Source: RI-231 sp041394905 (GTDB lineage Bacteria > Acidobacteriota > Terriglobia > Bryobacterales > UBA6623). From it: a stretch of DNA of 64,000 bases. Each line of letters opens with the position of its first letter. Position 1 is the stretch's first letter. The notes under the pieces are model-generated. The model made no database searches, was not told the origin of the DNA, and was given only the letters and a program-made list of their open reading frames with translations. Positions 29,164 through 39,973 of this stretch are shown here, in pieces. The stretch spans positions 1 through 64,000 of the forward strand of contig JAWKHJ010000005.1 of NCBI GenBank assembly GCA_041394905.1, given 5' to 3'. The translations under genes and the position numbers were made by a program.

Positions 29164-29871
29164 ATGGAATACCGTACGATCCGCCTTGCCCCCAAGGGTC
29201 CCGAGAGCGAGCCGAGCCCGGTGCTGACCGAAGGCGTTCAGCTTACGCCCGAGGAGTGCCGGGTGTTGGGCTGCCTGGTCGAGAAGGCGATCACGACGCC
29301 GGACTACTACCCGCTGACGCTCAACTCGCTGGTCTCGGCATGCAACCAGAAGTCGAGCCGCGATCCGGTGGTCGAATACGGCGACGCGGACGTGCTGGCG
29401 GCGATCGACGGATTGAAGGAAAAGCAGCTCGCGACGCGCATCACCAGCTCAGACTCGCGCGTTCCGCGCTTTCGCCAGCTCATGGCCGACGCCTTGCGCC
29501 TCAACCAGCCGCAATTGGTGGCGTTGACCGTGCTGATGCTGCGCGGCCACCAGACGGTGGGCGAAATTCGCTCGCGCACGGGACGCATGTACGAGTTCGA
29601 GTCGCTGCAAGAGGTGGAAGAGACCCTGCAAGAGCTCTCGCAACGCGAACCGCATGCGCTGATCGTGCAACTGCCGCGGCGGACGGGCGAGAAGGAAGCG
29701 CGCTGGGCGCACTTACTCTGCGGCGAGCCCGAGTTTGACCCCTCAGCTGAGTCCGCGCCGGCGAGCTCGCGCGCGGGACGGACGGAGGAGTTGGAAGCGC
29801 GGGTGGCAGCGCTCGAAGAGGAGATCGCGGCGTTGCGCGAGGAGTTCCAGAAGTTCCGCGAGCAGTTTTGA
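29164..29871 (+). CDS. YceH/DUF480 family protein
   Basis: The 235-residue protein contains the DUF480 core: LTPEECRVLGCLVEKAITTP, YYPLTLNSLVSACNQKSSRD and VALTVLMLRGHQTVGEIRSR, two tandem winged-helix units. The C-terminus adds a predicted coiled coil, TEELEARVAALEEEIAALRE. The family is widespread and has no firmly known function, though the folds suggest nucleic-acid or protein binding. ATG at 29164 is divergent from the dehydrogenase gene, 59 bases away. The stop at 29869-29871 is followed two bases on by the next possible start. Confidence 0.93.
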   Translation: MEYRTIRLAPKGPESEPSPVLTEGVQLTPEECRVLGCLVEKAITTPDYYPLTLNSLVSACNQKSSRDPVVEYGDADVLAAIDGLKEKQLATRITSSDSRVPRFRQLMADALRLNQPQLVALTVLMLRGHQTVGEIRSRTGRMYEFESLQEVEETLQELSQREPHALIVQLPRRTGEKEARWAHLLCGEPEFDPSAESAPASSRAGRTEELEARVAALEEEIAALREEFQKFREQF

Positions 29872-29872
29872 A

Positions 29873-30574
29873 TTGTCCGCCGATCCCATTGCTCTGGCAG
29901 AAGCACGGTTTCAGGCGCTCTATCGCCACGACGGAACGCGCATTGTCGCTACGAATGAGATCGTCGCGAGGCCCGCGCCGCGATTCCATGTTCAGAGAAC
30001 GCAACACGGCCTCGTCGCGAGATTCCGATCCGATGTCAGCCAGGAGACTTGCGACAAGCTGAGTCGCGCAATTGGTAAGGAACAACAGCGGGCGTGGAGC
30101 ACGCCTCTGCCTGAGCTGGATGCGATCTACCGCGCCATTCTGGACGAACCGTCGGGCGCTGGGACGCCGTGGGCTGGACCAGCCTACACAGTTCCAGATT
30201 CAAAGCTCTTCGCTGCCGGAACCAAGCATGTATCGACTGCTGACGCATCTCTTCTGATGAGGGGATTGGACGAGTGGCTTCCCGACCTCGAACACAGCCA
30301 GCCCGTAGTGGTGGCTGTGGATCGCGGTGTGGCGGCATCCATCTGTGCGAGTGTTCGGAAGTCCCCCCCAGTCCATGAAGCGGGAGTAGAAACAATGCCG
30401 GAACACCGCCGGCGAGGTCTGGCTAGTAGGGCCGTGGCGAACTGGGCACAACTCGTCCGCTCGGCCGAGTCGGCAACGCCGATCTACAGCACGTCTTGGA
30501 GCAACGTTGCGTCCCTTGGCGTCGCGCGTTCCCTCAAATGTGACTTGTTTTGCGTGGACTATTGGATTCCGTGA
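29873..30574 (+). CDS. GNAT-like acetyltransferase
   Basis: Start taken as the TTG at 29873, directly after the YceH stop; upstream codons in this frame are a shadow of the YceH coiled coil. The 233-residue product begins LSADPIALAEARFQALYRHD and ends with AGVETMPEHRRRGLASRAVA, the acetyl-CoA pyrophosphate loop (R-R-G-L-A), then WAQLVRSAESATPIYSTSWS and SNVASLGVARSLKCDLFCVD. This matches GNAT proteins with a long, variable N-terminal half. Start and substrate are uncertain; a later ATG could also be used. Confidence 0.7.
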   Translation: MSADPIALAEARFQALYRHDGTRIVATNEIVARPAPRFHVQRTQHGLVARFRSDVSQETCDKLSRAIGKEQQRAWSTPLPELDAIYRAILDEPSGAGTPWAGPAYTVPDSKLFAAGTKHVSTADASLLMRGLDEWLPDLEHSQPVVVAVDRGVAASICASVRKSPPVHEAGVETMPEHRRRGLASRAVANWAQLVRSAESATPIYSTSWSNVASLGVARSLKCDLFCVDYWIP

Positions 30575-30755
30575 CGCTCGACGCGGATCGGACGTGCATC
30601 CTGAAGATGCCTAACGAGTACGCCTTGCCGCCCGTTTGCGTGAGATCCGCGCGCAGCCGCGCGACGGATCGCGTCCCGCACCGCAGCATTACGCGGCGCT
30701 TCCCTCCCCGGAAAAAACCTTGTATGCTGAGCAAATCGCCCGATCGGACGTCCGT

Positions 30756-31631
30756 ATGTCGATCCTACGCCGGACCCTGTTACTGGGGGGTCCCCTCTCT
30801 TTCGCTTCTTCCTTCGCATCGCGGCTTGGCGCCGCCGAGCAGTGTCTGCTGCCCTCGGCGGACCGGTCGATGCAGCGCGAGCTTGACGCCGCGCTCTCCG
30901 CACTCGGCCTTTCCGGCGCCGTGCGCGGCAAGCGGCTCGGCGTCTCGCTGATGGACGTGAGCGATCCCGCGCGGCCGCACTACGCCGGGACCAACGACCA
31001 CGAGATGATGTACGCGGCGAGCCTGCCGAAGATCGCCATCCTGTTGGCCGGCTTCGAACGCATCCGCGAAGGGTTGCTCTCCTACACGCCCAGCGTGCGT
31101 GAAATGTTCACGCGCCTGGCGCGCTTCTCGAGCAATGCGGACGCCTCGCGCGCCATCCACACCATCGGCTTCGAGTACATCGCCAAGACGCTCCAGAAGT
31201 ACGGCCTTTACGACGTGCGCGAGAACGGCGGTCTGTGGCTGGGCAAGGCTTATGGCGGCCCGAACGACTACTGGAAGCGTGACCCGCTGCACAACCTTTC
31301 GCACGGCGCGACGGCGGCGCAGGTCGCGCGCTTCTTCTGGCTGATGGACCAGGGCCGACTGGTAAACGAGCGCTTCAGCGCGGAGATCAAGCAGATCCTC
31401 TCCAACCCCGGCATCCACCACAAGTTCGTGAAGGGGCTGGACGGCATCCCGAACCGCCGAATCTATCGCAAGAGCGGTACGTGGCGAAACTGGCACGCCG
31501 ACGGCGCATTGATCGAGGCGGGCGACAAGAAGTACATCGCCGTCGCTTTGATGGAAGACCCGCGCGGCGGCGAGGCGTTGCCTCGGCTGATCCGTGAGAT
31601 GGACCGCATCGTCGCCGGTCCTGCTATTTAG
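30756..31631 (+). CDS. Class A beta-lactamase-like serine hydrolase
   Basis: ATG at 30756 gives 291 residues with an Arg-rich signal, SILRRTLLLGGPLSFASSFA, possibly Tat. All penicilloyl-serine-transferase motifs are present: S89-x-x-K92 in AASLPKIAILL, S125-S-N127 in FSSNADASRAI, and K239-S-G241 in YRKSGTWRNW. The omega-loop glutamate of class A beta-lactamases (ExxLN) is not visible, so deacylation of a beta-lactam may be slow; a D,D-peptidase or other hydrolase activity is possible. It converges on a second protein with the same three motifs (31624-32861). 180 bases separate it from the GNAT gene; I see no clear promoter there. Confidence 0.85.
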   Translation: MSILRRTLLLGGPLSFASSFASRLGAAEQCLLPSADRSMQRELDAALSALGLSGAVRGKRLGVSLMDVSDPARPHYAGTNDHEMMYAASLPKIAILLAGFERIREGLLSYTPSVREMFTRLARFSSNADASRAIHTIGFEYIAKTLQKYGLYDVRENGGLWLGKAYGGPNDYWKRDPLHNLSHGATAAQVARFFWLMDQGRLVNERFSAEIKQILSNPGIHHKFVKGLDGIPNRRIYRKSGTWRNWHADGALIEAGDKKYIAVALMEDPRGGEALPRLIREMDRIVAGPAI

Positions 31632-32861
31632 CCCGCATCATGCGGTCGATCAACGTGCCCACGGTCTGGTGCTCGACCGCGCTATTGACGCGCAGCACGT
31701 TGGACGTCATTGTCACCAAATAGACTTGGTCGGGCCGCTCCACGATGATGACCGAGTGCATCAGGTTCAGCTTGTTGCCTGCGTAGGCCTTGCAGGTGAA
31801 GCCTGCCTCGGGCTCACACTCGAACAACGAGCCGGACTTGAAGAAGACCGCCGCGTCATTGAGCGCCGGAGACGAAGCGTAGCGGTAGCGCGGCCGGCTG
31901 AAGTAGAGCAGACGCTTGATCTCGAGACTCGACCAGGGATCGACGATCTTGCCCTGTTCGAGCTTGATGAGCCAACGCATCAGCTCGAGCGGGCTGCCGT
32001 AGCTGGCCGTACCGGGGATGACGTTCGAGGCGTTGCTGGTGAAGAACGTGCCCAAGCGCAGGTTGTCGGTGTTGATTCCGGCGGCGCGCAGAGGGATCTC
32101 GAGCGTTTCGAGCGCCTGGTCGCGCAGGTCGGCCTTGGGCGTGGCTTGGAAGTAGGCCGCCTTCGACTCGGCGCTGACCGGATATTGCGGTCCGAATTTC
32201 CGCAAAAGCAAGGCCTGCTCCCACACGAACGACCCGGCGGCATTGGAGCTGACCGAGGCATGTGGTCGAGCCACTCGTAAAGGCTGAAGCGGTCGCCGGT
32301 CTGGATACGCCGGTTCGTCCAGGTTCGCTCGCCCGGCTCGTAGATGGGCACGGTCTTGCCGTCGCGGTGGACGAAGCTGTCCGCCGGGACGACGGTGTCC
32401 TTCAGGTAAGCGTGCCGCGCGGCCGTGTCGCCGGGGAAGCGCAGGCGCAAGGCGTCGAAGAAGCCGGTTGCGACGAGCAGCTTGCCGAGGCTGCCAGGGA
32501 TGCGTTTGACCTCGGAACGAAGCTCGGCATAACGAGGCTTGGATGGGTCGGTAATGTCGAGCAGCGCCACGGAATAGGACGGATCGCGACCGGCGAAGAT
32601 GCTCGCGAGCTTGCGTTGCAGCTCCGGGTCCGTGGGGGAATCGGGGCCGATGTCGAAGGAATCGTTGACACCGGCGAGCCGCAACTTGATGTCGGCGGTG
32701 TGGAGCCTGGCGCCCTCGGGCAACTTCAAGCCGCGCGCGAGCTTGCCGTCGAGCGCCAACTGGTAGGCATCTAACCGGCGGATGCCAGTGGCTTCGTAGC
32801 CGTCGAGCGGGTAAGCGCCCGCGACGGCTGCAAAGGCAAGCGCCAACAGAATCGATCTCAT
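31624..32861 (-). CDS. Exported penicillin-recognising serine hydrolase, one frameshift
   Basis: ATG at 32861 overlaps the stop of the dikinase gene (ATGA). Signal peptide MRSILLALAFAAVAGAYPLD. Active-site motifs are S124-x-x-K127 in IPGSLGKLLVATG, SSN in SVSSNAAGSFVWEQ and KSG in VFFKSGSLFECEPEAG. The frame slips near 32255-32265; correcting it gives about 412 residues. Two short cysteine-containing segments (CEPEAGFTCKAYAGNKLN) near the end could form a disulphide. The N-terminal 110 residues before the catalytic domain match nothing I recognise. Its stop overlaps the convergent beta-lactamase-like gene by eight bases. Coupling to the dikinase suggests the two act in the same pathway. Confidence 0.8.
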
Positions 32862-35735
32862 CGCGGAACCTCGTCGAGACGCACGGGTTGGCCGCCCTGG
32901 ATGGCCTGCGGCGACTCGAAGCGCACCAAGGGGCGGATCTGGAACAAGCGCCGCTTACCCGCTTCGAAGCCGAGCTCGATGTCCCACGGCAGCGCGCTGC
33001 CATCCGGAGCATAGGCGGGCGGATAACGCGCCTTCACATCGGCGACCAGCGCTCGCACTTGTTCGACTTCTTCGGGCTGCAGGACGAAGTCTCTTCCCGA
33101 CGGCGGCAGCAGCTTGAATCCGCCCTGAGGGTCAGCCACCTTGCGATAAGTCGCGCGCGCCTGTTGGAGGAGCTTCACACCGCCGTCAGGGGTGAGCAGC
33201 AGCGACTCGGCCACGCCGCCGTCGACCACCGCGCTCACGCCTTCGTTGACGTTGATGGTGATCGCGTCGCGATTGCCGGTCTCGAGGTCGAGCGTGGCGA
33301 TGACGCCTGACTTATCGGACCGCACGGTCCTTTGGAGCAGGACGGAAGGATAGACGCGGTCCTGGCGGTCGAGGACGCGGCTGCGCCACTCGTAGGCGCG
33401 CTCGGTGAAGGGAGAGGCCCAGACGTCCTTGATGGCTTGGATGATCTTGTCCGTGCCGACGACGTTGGGGACGGTGAGGTTGAGGCCGGCGCCGGTGAAC
33501 TCGGGCAGGTCTTCGGCGTTGGTGTCACTGCGCACGAACACGCCAAACTCGCCCGGCTTGCCGAAGCGACTCTCCAGCCCTTGGCGGAGCTCGCGGTCGA
33601 GCTCGGGTGTGAGCGGCATCTCGCGAATGAGCTGCCGGAAGCGCGCGAGCTGCGGGTAGATGTAGGCTTCGATGTCGCTCTGCGCGGCGCCCTGCGCACG
33701 CATGGCGTCAACGTGCTCGAAGGCTTCGGAGATGCGTGCGGCGAGGGTTTCCGTGTCGCCGCCGAGGGGACGCTCGATGTGCGCCAGGTAGACGCCGAAG
33801 GGGATCACGAGGCCGGGCGAAACGTCGGTCGGAAACATGTGCGCGAGCCGTCCGAGATTGTAGGCCTTGGGGCCGCAGATCTCGCCCGCCTTGTAGGCGC
33901 TCAAGTCTTCGAGCGGCGTGAGCTTGCGGTAGCCGAGGTTCACGCCACTGACGTCCAAGCTGACTTTGGCCGGCTTCGCCGCCGTCTGCGCAGGTTCGGA
34001 CGTAACGCGGGCCTCGCGCAGCGTGACGTCGCCGCGGCGGCCGACGGTCAGCTCGACGGCGCGTCCTAAGTAGGGCTGGAGCAGTGGCAGCAGCGTCGAC
34101 GGGATGGTGGCGTTGGGGATGCCGAGATTGGCCGCGAGCAACTGGGTATGCGAGAGGGCATTGCCGCTGTCGAGCGTCAGGATGCCCGCCATGGGCTTCA
34201 AGTCGGAGACCGTCTGCGGAATGACGTAGATCTTGGTTGCGTCGACCGCGGCGTCCTCGCTGTCGAGCAGCGCGAGCACGGCGCGGGCGCGGCCAGCGTT
34301 GAGCCCCACTACGCCGCCGCCGGATTCGGACCCGAAGATCGAATGGCGAACGCCAACGGCTTGGCCCGCGTCGGTCACCAGAGTTTCCAGCCGATGCGAA
34401 ACGACCAGCGCCGGCGAGCTGCGCAATAGGTTGTCGAGCAGGCCTCGCGCCTTGGGCTCAAAGCTCGCGTAAAGCTCCGTGACGGGGCCAAACTCCTTGG
34501 CCGCGGTGGCGCGCGACCACTCGGCTGCGCGAGCGAGGTAGCGAACGCTGTCGAAGTAGAGCTTGTCGTCGACTTCTTTCGCCGTCGTGAGCTTCACGCG
34601 CTCCTGCTCGAGCGCATCGCGTTGCCGAGCCGAGAGCAAACCGGCGCCCATGGCATAGTTGAAGCCGGCGTCGAGGTCGGTGACGAGCTGTTCACGGGTG
34701 CGGCCGGCTGGATTCGGGGCGTTCTGAAAGCCATAGTCGAGCAGCAGCGCCTGAAAATCGAGCAGCTTGAGGTTGCGCGCGCCGTCCGTCGATTGCGCCA
34801 CGGTTTGCGCGATCTGGCGGCTCAGGAGGCCGGCGGCGGCCCAGGCGCGCTCGTTTTCTTTTGCCCGCAGCGCCTTATCGAGCACGTCGGCGGCCTGCAT
34901 TAGTGCACCCTCGATCTTCGCGGTCCGCAGTTGCGGCAACGCGGCGGAGAGGGAGCGGCGAGCGTCTTGGTTGCGCAGCAGCTCAGCCAGCTCGTCGAGC
35001 TGATCCTGGACGGGCTTGGCCGGTTTGCGGTCACGGGAGAACTGTTCGAACCGCACGGAGGTCTTTCGTCGGCTCCGGTGCGGAGTGAATCTTTGCGCGA
35101 ATGGGCTGGAAGCGCTCGTCAGCCTCCGCGATCGATTGCGCCAGCGCGCGGATGCGCCGCACGGAGGTGTCCGGCGCGCCATGCGGCACGGCATCGACGA
35201 GCTGGTTGGCCAGGAACAGCCGGGCGTGCAGCCAGTTGGGGTCAGAAAACAGCTTGGTCCAGGTAGCGCCGGCCGTACTTCTCTTCGTCTTCGATCTGGC
35301 GGGCCCGCGGTAGCTGTAGGCGCGCCGGTAAATCCAGCCCGCATCGACTTGCTCGAGATAGCGCTCGAGGACCAGCTCCTTGAGGCGATGGTGATCGCGC
35401 GGGGCGTCGACGAACTGCTCGTACGTCATGCCGGCGTAGATCGTGCCGACATCGATATTCCACTTGGCGAGCTTCTGCGCCTCCGCGCTCAGAGTGGCGT
35501 GCTGCACGCCGCCGCCGCGCTCGGCGCACGGGTATGAGATTCGGCGGGAAATCCGTGCCGTCTTGGCAGAACCAGCGAATGCGGAAGAAGGTCCTCGCGG
35601 ATTGGTCTGGAAGGAGGAGATGACCAGGGTCGCAGCCTCGATCGCTTGGTCGGGCCGCAGCATGGGGATGAGGCCTTCCGCCCCCGCGCTCGCGGAGGCC
35701 AGCAAGGCTAGAAGACCAAGGGCGCTAAGGCGCAT
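32858..35735 (-). CDS. Exported dikinase: phosphohistidine domain ahead of ATP-grasp domain
   Basis: ATG at 35735 gives MRLSALGLLALLASASAGAE, a Sec signal peptide. After slips near 35600, 35530 and 35050-35070 a frame of over 700 codons follows. From about residue 230 it is helical (RSLSAALPQLRTAKIEGALM), then GILTLDSGNALSHTQLLAAN is a PEP-utiliser mobile domain with its phospho-His (SH), then GPKAYNLGRLAHMFPTDVSP, GEFGVFVRSDTNAEDLPEFT, GAGLNLTVPNVVGTDKI and AIKDVWASPFTERAYEWRSR form a PPDK_N-type ATP-grasp domain, ending LFQIRPLVRFESPQ. In PEP synthase the ATP-grasp comes first; here the His domain precedes it, as in plant glucan, water dikinases. No PEP/pyruvate TIM barrel follows. An exported dikinase would lack ATP, so location or role is puzzling. 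Confidence 0.8.
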
Positions 35736-35742
35736 ACAAAGG

Positions 35743-36750
35743 CTATTGCGGAATGGAAACCCAACCGCCGACATCGCCTGAACGATAGACGGCGTCAATC
35801 ACTTTCATGTTGCGCACCGCATCCTCGAACGGAAACTCGAGCGGCTCACCTGTCCGGATGGCCCGCGAGAACGCGTCGCCTTGGAGTTGATACTGGTCCG
35901 TGGTCGGGAAAACTTCCTCCCGGGCGGACGTATCGCCCAGGCCCGAGCCGTCGTCGACGAAGATGCGGCAGGGTTTGTCCGGCGGGGCGTTGAAGGGAAT
36001 CTGGATCTCGATGCGTCCCTTGGTCCCGAGGATCTGCATGCGCTGGTAGGGCACGAGCTGGGTCGAACAGGTAAAACTGGCTTGCCCGCCTGGAAAGTCC
36101 AGAATGGCGCTGGCCAGCCGATCCGTCTTCATGACCGGGTCGCGCTCGACGAGCGAAACCACCCGTGTCGGCTCGGCCTCGAAGAGGAAACGGGAACCGA
36201 CGATGGGATAGCAGCCGATGTCGTAGACGCCGCCTCCGCCGATGTCGGCCATGTTGCGGATGTTGTTCGGATCGTCGTTGAAGTAGCTGAAGAGGCCCTG
36301 GATGGCGCGCAACTCGCCGATGGCGCCGGAGCGAACGATTTCCCGCGTCCGAAGCCATTGCGGGTGGAAGCGGACCATGAAGGCTTCCTGGATGAGTTTG
36401 CCCGTGCGGTCGCGAACCGCCAGAAGCGTTTGCGCCTCGTCCGCAGTGAGGGCAAGCGGCTTCTCGCACAGAACGTGCTTGCCGGCCTCGGCGGCTTTTG
36501 CCGTCCAGGGCACGTGCAGGTGGTTGGGCAGCGGATTGTAAATCGCCTCGATCTCGGGGTCGGCGAGCATCTCCTCATAGCTTCCGTAGGCCTTGGGGAT
36601 GCCGAGCTTTGCGGCCTCCTTTTCAGCCGTCGCCTTGTCCCGCGAGCAGATGGCGATAATGTCGCAGAGCTCGCCGCGCTGCATTCCGGGGATGACTTTG
36701 ACGGTCCCGATCTTCGCGGTCGAGATTACGCCCCATTTCACCTTCTGCAT
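35743..36750 (-). CDS. Gfo/Idh/MocA-family oxidoreductase
   Basis: Start taken as the ATG at 36750, giving MQKVKWGVISTAKIGTVKVI, the NAD(P)-binding beginning (G-x-I-S-T-A-x-I-G); the open frame runs 31 codons further but without family resemblance. The 335-residue protein has the hallmark HVLCEKPLALTADEAQ (EKP), FMVRFHPQWLRTREIVRSGA, and GGGGVYDIGCYPIVGSRFLF with the catalytic D-x-x-x-Y/H-type region. The family oxidises or epimerises sugars and their derivatives. It ends eight bases before the dikinase start and could be the first gene of MocA-dikinase-serine hydrolase. Divergent from accD. Confidence 0.92.
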   Translation of the reverse strand: MQKVKWGVISTAKIGTVKVIPGMQRGELCDIIAICSRDKATAEKEAAKLGIPKAYGSYEEMLADPEIEAIYNPLPNHLHVPWTAKAAEAGKHVLCEKPLALTADEAQTLLAVRDRTGKLIQEAFMVRFHPQWLRTREIVRSGAIGELRAIQGLFSYFNDDPNNIRNMADIGGGGVYDIGCYPIVGSRFLFEAEPTRVVSLVERDPVMKTDRLASAILDFPGGQASFTCSTQLVPYQRMQILGTKGRIEIQIPFNAPPDKPCRIFVDDGSGLGDTSAREEVFPTTDQYQLQGDAFSRAIRTGEPLEFPFEDAVRNMKVIDAVYRSGDVGGWVSIPQ

Positions 36751-36848
36751 AGTTGCGTTCCATGGTCGCATAGCGCCGGAAGAACAAGGCATTTCAGAAC
36801 GCACGGTCCCCCTTGGTATGATCGAGCGAGGCGGCCCCCGCAACGCTC

Positions 36849-37693
<845 letters not shown>

Positions 37694-37697
<4 letters not shown>

Positions 37698-38983
37698 CCT
37701 ACACGCAGTCGGTCGGCTATCTGCTGTCGTTGCTCGGCAGCATGCGGCATTCCGACTTCGGCCTCCATCGCATGGAGGCGTTGTGCGCGGAAATGGGCCA
37801 TCCCGAACGCTCGTTTCGCGTGGTCCATGTGGCGGGCACCAACGGGAAGGGCTCGACCGCTGCGATGATCGAGAGCGGGCTACGGCAGGCCGGCTTTCGC
37901 ACCGGCTTCTACTCCTCGCCGCACCTCGTGAGCTTCAATGAACGCTTCCGGCTGCAAGGCGAGCCTGCGGACAACGAACTCTTCGCCGAAGCGGTGGACC
38001 GCACTCGCCGGGCCGTCGAGCGTCTTGTGGCGCGCGGCGGCCGCGAGGCGCACCTACGATGTTCGAGATCTTGACCGCGGCCGGCTTCGAGGCCTTCCGG
38101 TCGGCGCGTGTGGACTACGGCATCATCGAGGTCGGCCTGGGAGGCCGTTTGGATGCAACAAACGTCGTCCAGCCGGAGCTCAGCTGTCATCACACCCATC
38201 GGGCTCGACCATGAGGCGTTCCTGGGCAAAGGTCTGGCAGTGATTGCGGGGGAGAAGGCCGGCATATTCAAGCAAGGCTGCTCAGCAGTATCTTCCCAGC
38301 AGGCCCCGGCCGCGGCGCAGACGTTGCGCGCGCGCGCCCACGAGCTAGGCGTTCGGCTGACGTTCGCGCCGGAGCGCTGGACGCTCAACCGGGTAGAGCC
38401 GGACGAGCGCGGCCGCTTTCGCTTCCTGGCGTCGGCGCACGGCACGAGCGTAGAGGTCGCGGTCGATTTAGCTGGCGAGCATCAAGTGGAGAACGCCCTG
38501 ACTGCGTTGTGCGCCCTGGACAGGTTAGGCGTGGGCCTGGAGCACATTTCTCGTGGCATCGCGTCCGTCGAATGGCCTGGGCGGCTGGAGTGGTTCGCAG
38601 GGCGTCCGCCGGTGTTGCTCGACGCGGCGCACAACCCGGCCGGCGCGAAGACGCTGGCGCGCTACCTGGAGCGATTCCATTCGGACCGCGATATCCACCT
38701 GATCTACGGCTCGTCGCGCGACAAGGCGGTGGAGGAGGTAGCAGCGCTGCTATTCCCTCAAGCCCGCCGGGTGACCCTCACGCAGTCGCAAGTGGCGCGC
38801 TCGGTCAGCCCGGCCGCGCTCGAGGCGCTGGTCGACCACCTGCACGACCGCATCGATCACGCCGACACAGTACTCGCGGCGCTCGAACGCGCCCGCAGAG
38901 ACGCCCACCCGTCCACGCTGATCGTCATCGCGGGCTCGATCTTCCTCATCGGGGAAATTCGCGAGCAGATCCTGGCAAACTAG
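37694..38983 (+). CDS. folC: Folylpolyglutamate/dihydrofolate synthase, two compensating indels
   Basis: ATG at 37694 overlaps the accD stop. Landmarks are VVHVAGTNGKGSTAAMIESG (ATP P-loop of Mur ligase family), YSSPHLVSFNERF, DYGIIEVGLGGRLDATN, ITPIGLDHEAFLGK and RPPVLLDAAHNPAGAKTLAR. A missing C at 38053-38054 and an extra base near 38183-38186 put the segment in between in another frame, after which the original frame resumes. Corrected, the protein is about 429 residues, normal for FolC. It adds glutamate to folates and usually to dihydropteroate. As an essential gene its breaks are best read as sequence errors. Confidence 0.92.
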
Positions 38984-38993
38984 GAAGTTCGTC

Positions 38994-39728
38994 ATGCGCG
39001 AGCTCCTGAGTCACGCCCGCTCGGTCCTCATCCTCATCCCTTGGCTGCTCCTCGCCACCCTGGTGATGGGGCTGATCTCGTTTTTCTGTTCGTTTTTCGA
39101 CTCGACGGGCAAACTGCAACACAAGGTCGCCGTCACGTGGGCGCGTATGCTGCTGGCCGTCTTCCAAGTGAAGGTGGACGTGATCGGCGCCGAGCGGCTC
39201 GACCCGAACCAGCAATACGTGTTCTGCTCGAACCACTTCAGCCTGGTCGATACGCCGATCATGTTCAGCTCGATGCCGCGCGAGTTCCGCATCATGGCGC
39301 GTCACGGGCTCTGGCGCATCCCATTCATCGGCTGGCACTTGAACCGCGCCGGCCATGTCCCGGTGAACCGCGAGAATCCGCGCGAGGCGAAGAAGTCGAT
39401 CACGCGCGCGGCGGACAAGATCCAGTCGGGCTACTCCATTCTGCTCTTCCCCGAGGGCGGACGCACGCGGACGGAAGAGATGCGGCCCTTCAAGCCAGGC
39501 GCGGCCTACATTGCGATCGAGGCCGGTGTGCCGATCGTCCCGATGGCGATCGTCGGTTCACGCAAAGTCCTCGAACCGGGCTCGACGCACTTGCGCCCCG
39601 GCCGCGTGGAGTTGCGCGTCGGCGAGCCTGTGCCGACCCTTGGGCTAAAGAACCGCGACGCTAAGGAGACCATTGCGCGCGTGCAGGCAGAGGTCGCGCG
39701 GATTTGGGAAGCAGGGAGTTGGAGCTGA
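38994..39728 (+). CDS. plsC: 1-acyl-sn-glycerol-3-phosphate acyltransferase
   Basis: The 244-residue protein starts with a membrane helix, SVLILIPWLLLATLVMGLIS, and has the acyltransferase blocks: H81-x4-D86 in CSNHFSLVDTPIM, RAGHVPVNREN, FPEGGRTRTEEMRPFKPGA and GVPIVPMAIVG. The glycine in EGGRTR replaces the usual EGTRS, a tolerated change. It makes phosphatidic acid from lysophosphatidic acid at the inner membrane. It follows folC by ten bases with GGAAG as a weak ribosome site, so accD-folC-plsC form a lipid/folate operon. Confidence 0.94.
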   Translation: MRELLSHARSVLILIPWLLLATLVMGLISFFCSFFDSTGKLQHKVAVTWARMLLAVFQVKVDVIGAERLDPNQQYVFCSNHFSLVDTPIMFSSMPREFRIMARHGLWRIPFIGWHLNRAGHVPVNRENPREAKKSITRAADKIQSGYSILLFPEGGRTRTEEMRPFKPGAAYIAIEAGVPIVPMAIVGSRKVLEPGSTHLRPGRVELRVGEPVPTLGLKNRDAKETIARVQAEVARIWEAGSWS

Positions 39729-39741
39729 GGGCGCGTAAGGG

Positions 39742-39969
39742 TTAGAAGCGTGAATCGGCGTAGATCGCCTGAATATACCGCTGCCCTTGCACCGGCTTGT
39801 CGCTCTTCTTGAAGACCTTCTCAAAGTTCGTTCGCGGAATGGACTGCTCGCCCGGCTCGACGACGACGAACGTCTTCTTGAAGCGATACGTAAACGCGTC
39901 ACCCCGGTCGGTGGTGAAGCTTTCGCCCGCGAGCGCACCTACGCGCTCCCATGTGTCTCGAAAATCCAC
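39742..39969 (-). CDS. Small conserved-looking hypothetical protein
   Basis: GTG at 39969 gives 75 residues, starting VDFRDTWERVGALAGESFTT and including AFTYRFKKTFVVVEPGEQSI and FEKVFKKSDKPVQGQRYIQA. Codon use is consistent with coding: a mixed alpha/beta pattern, an I-P-R-T-N-F-E-K segment and a compact end. It starts five bases after the sugar transferase stop and would be co-transcribed with it. No family assigned; length and basic patches would allow nucleic-acid binding, but nothing proves that. Confidence 0.6.
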   Translation of the reverse strand: MDFRDTWERVGALAGESFTTDRGDAFTYRFKKTFVVVEPGEQSIPRTNFEKVFKKSDKPVQGQRYIQAIYADSRF

Positions 39970-39973
39970 GGCG

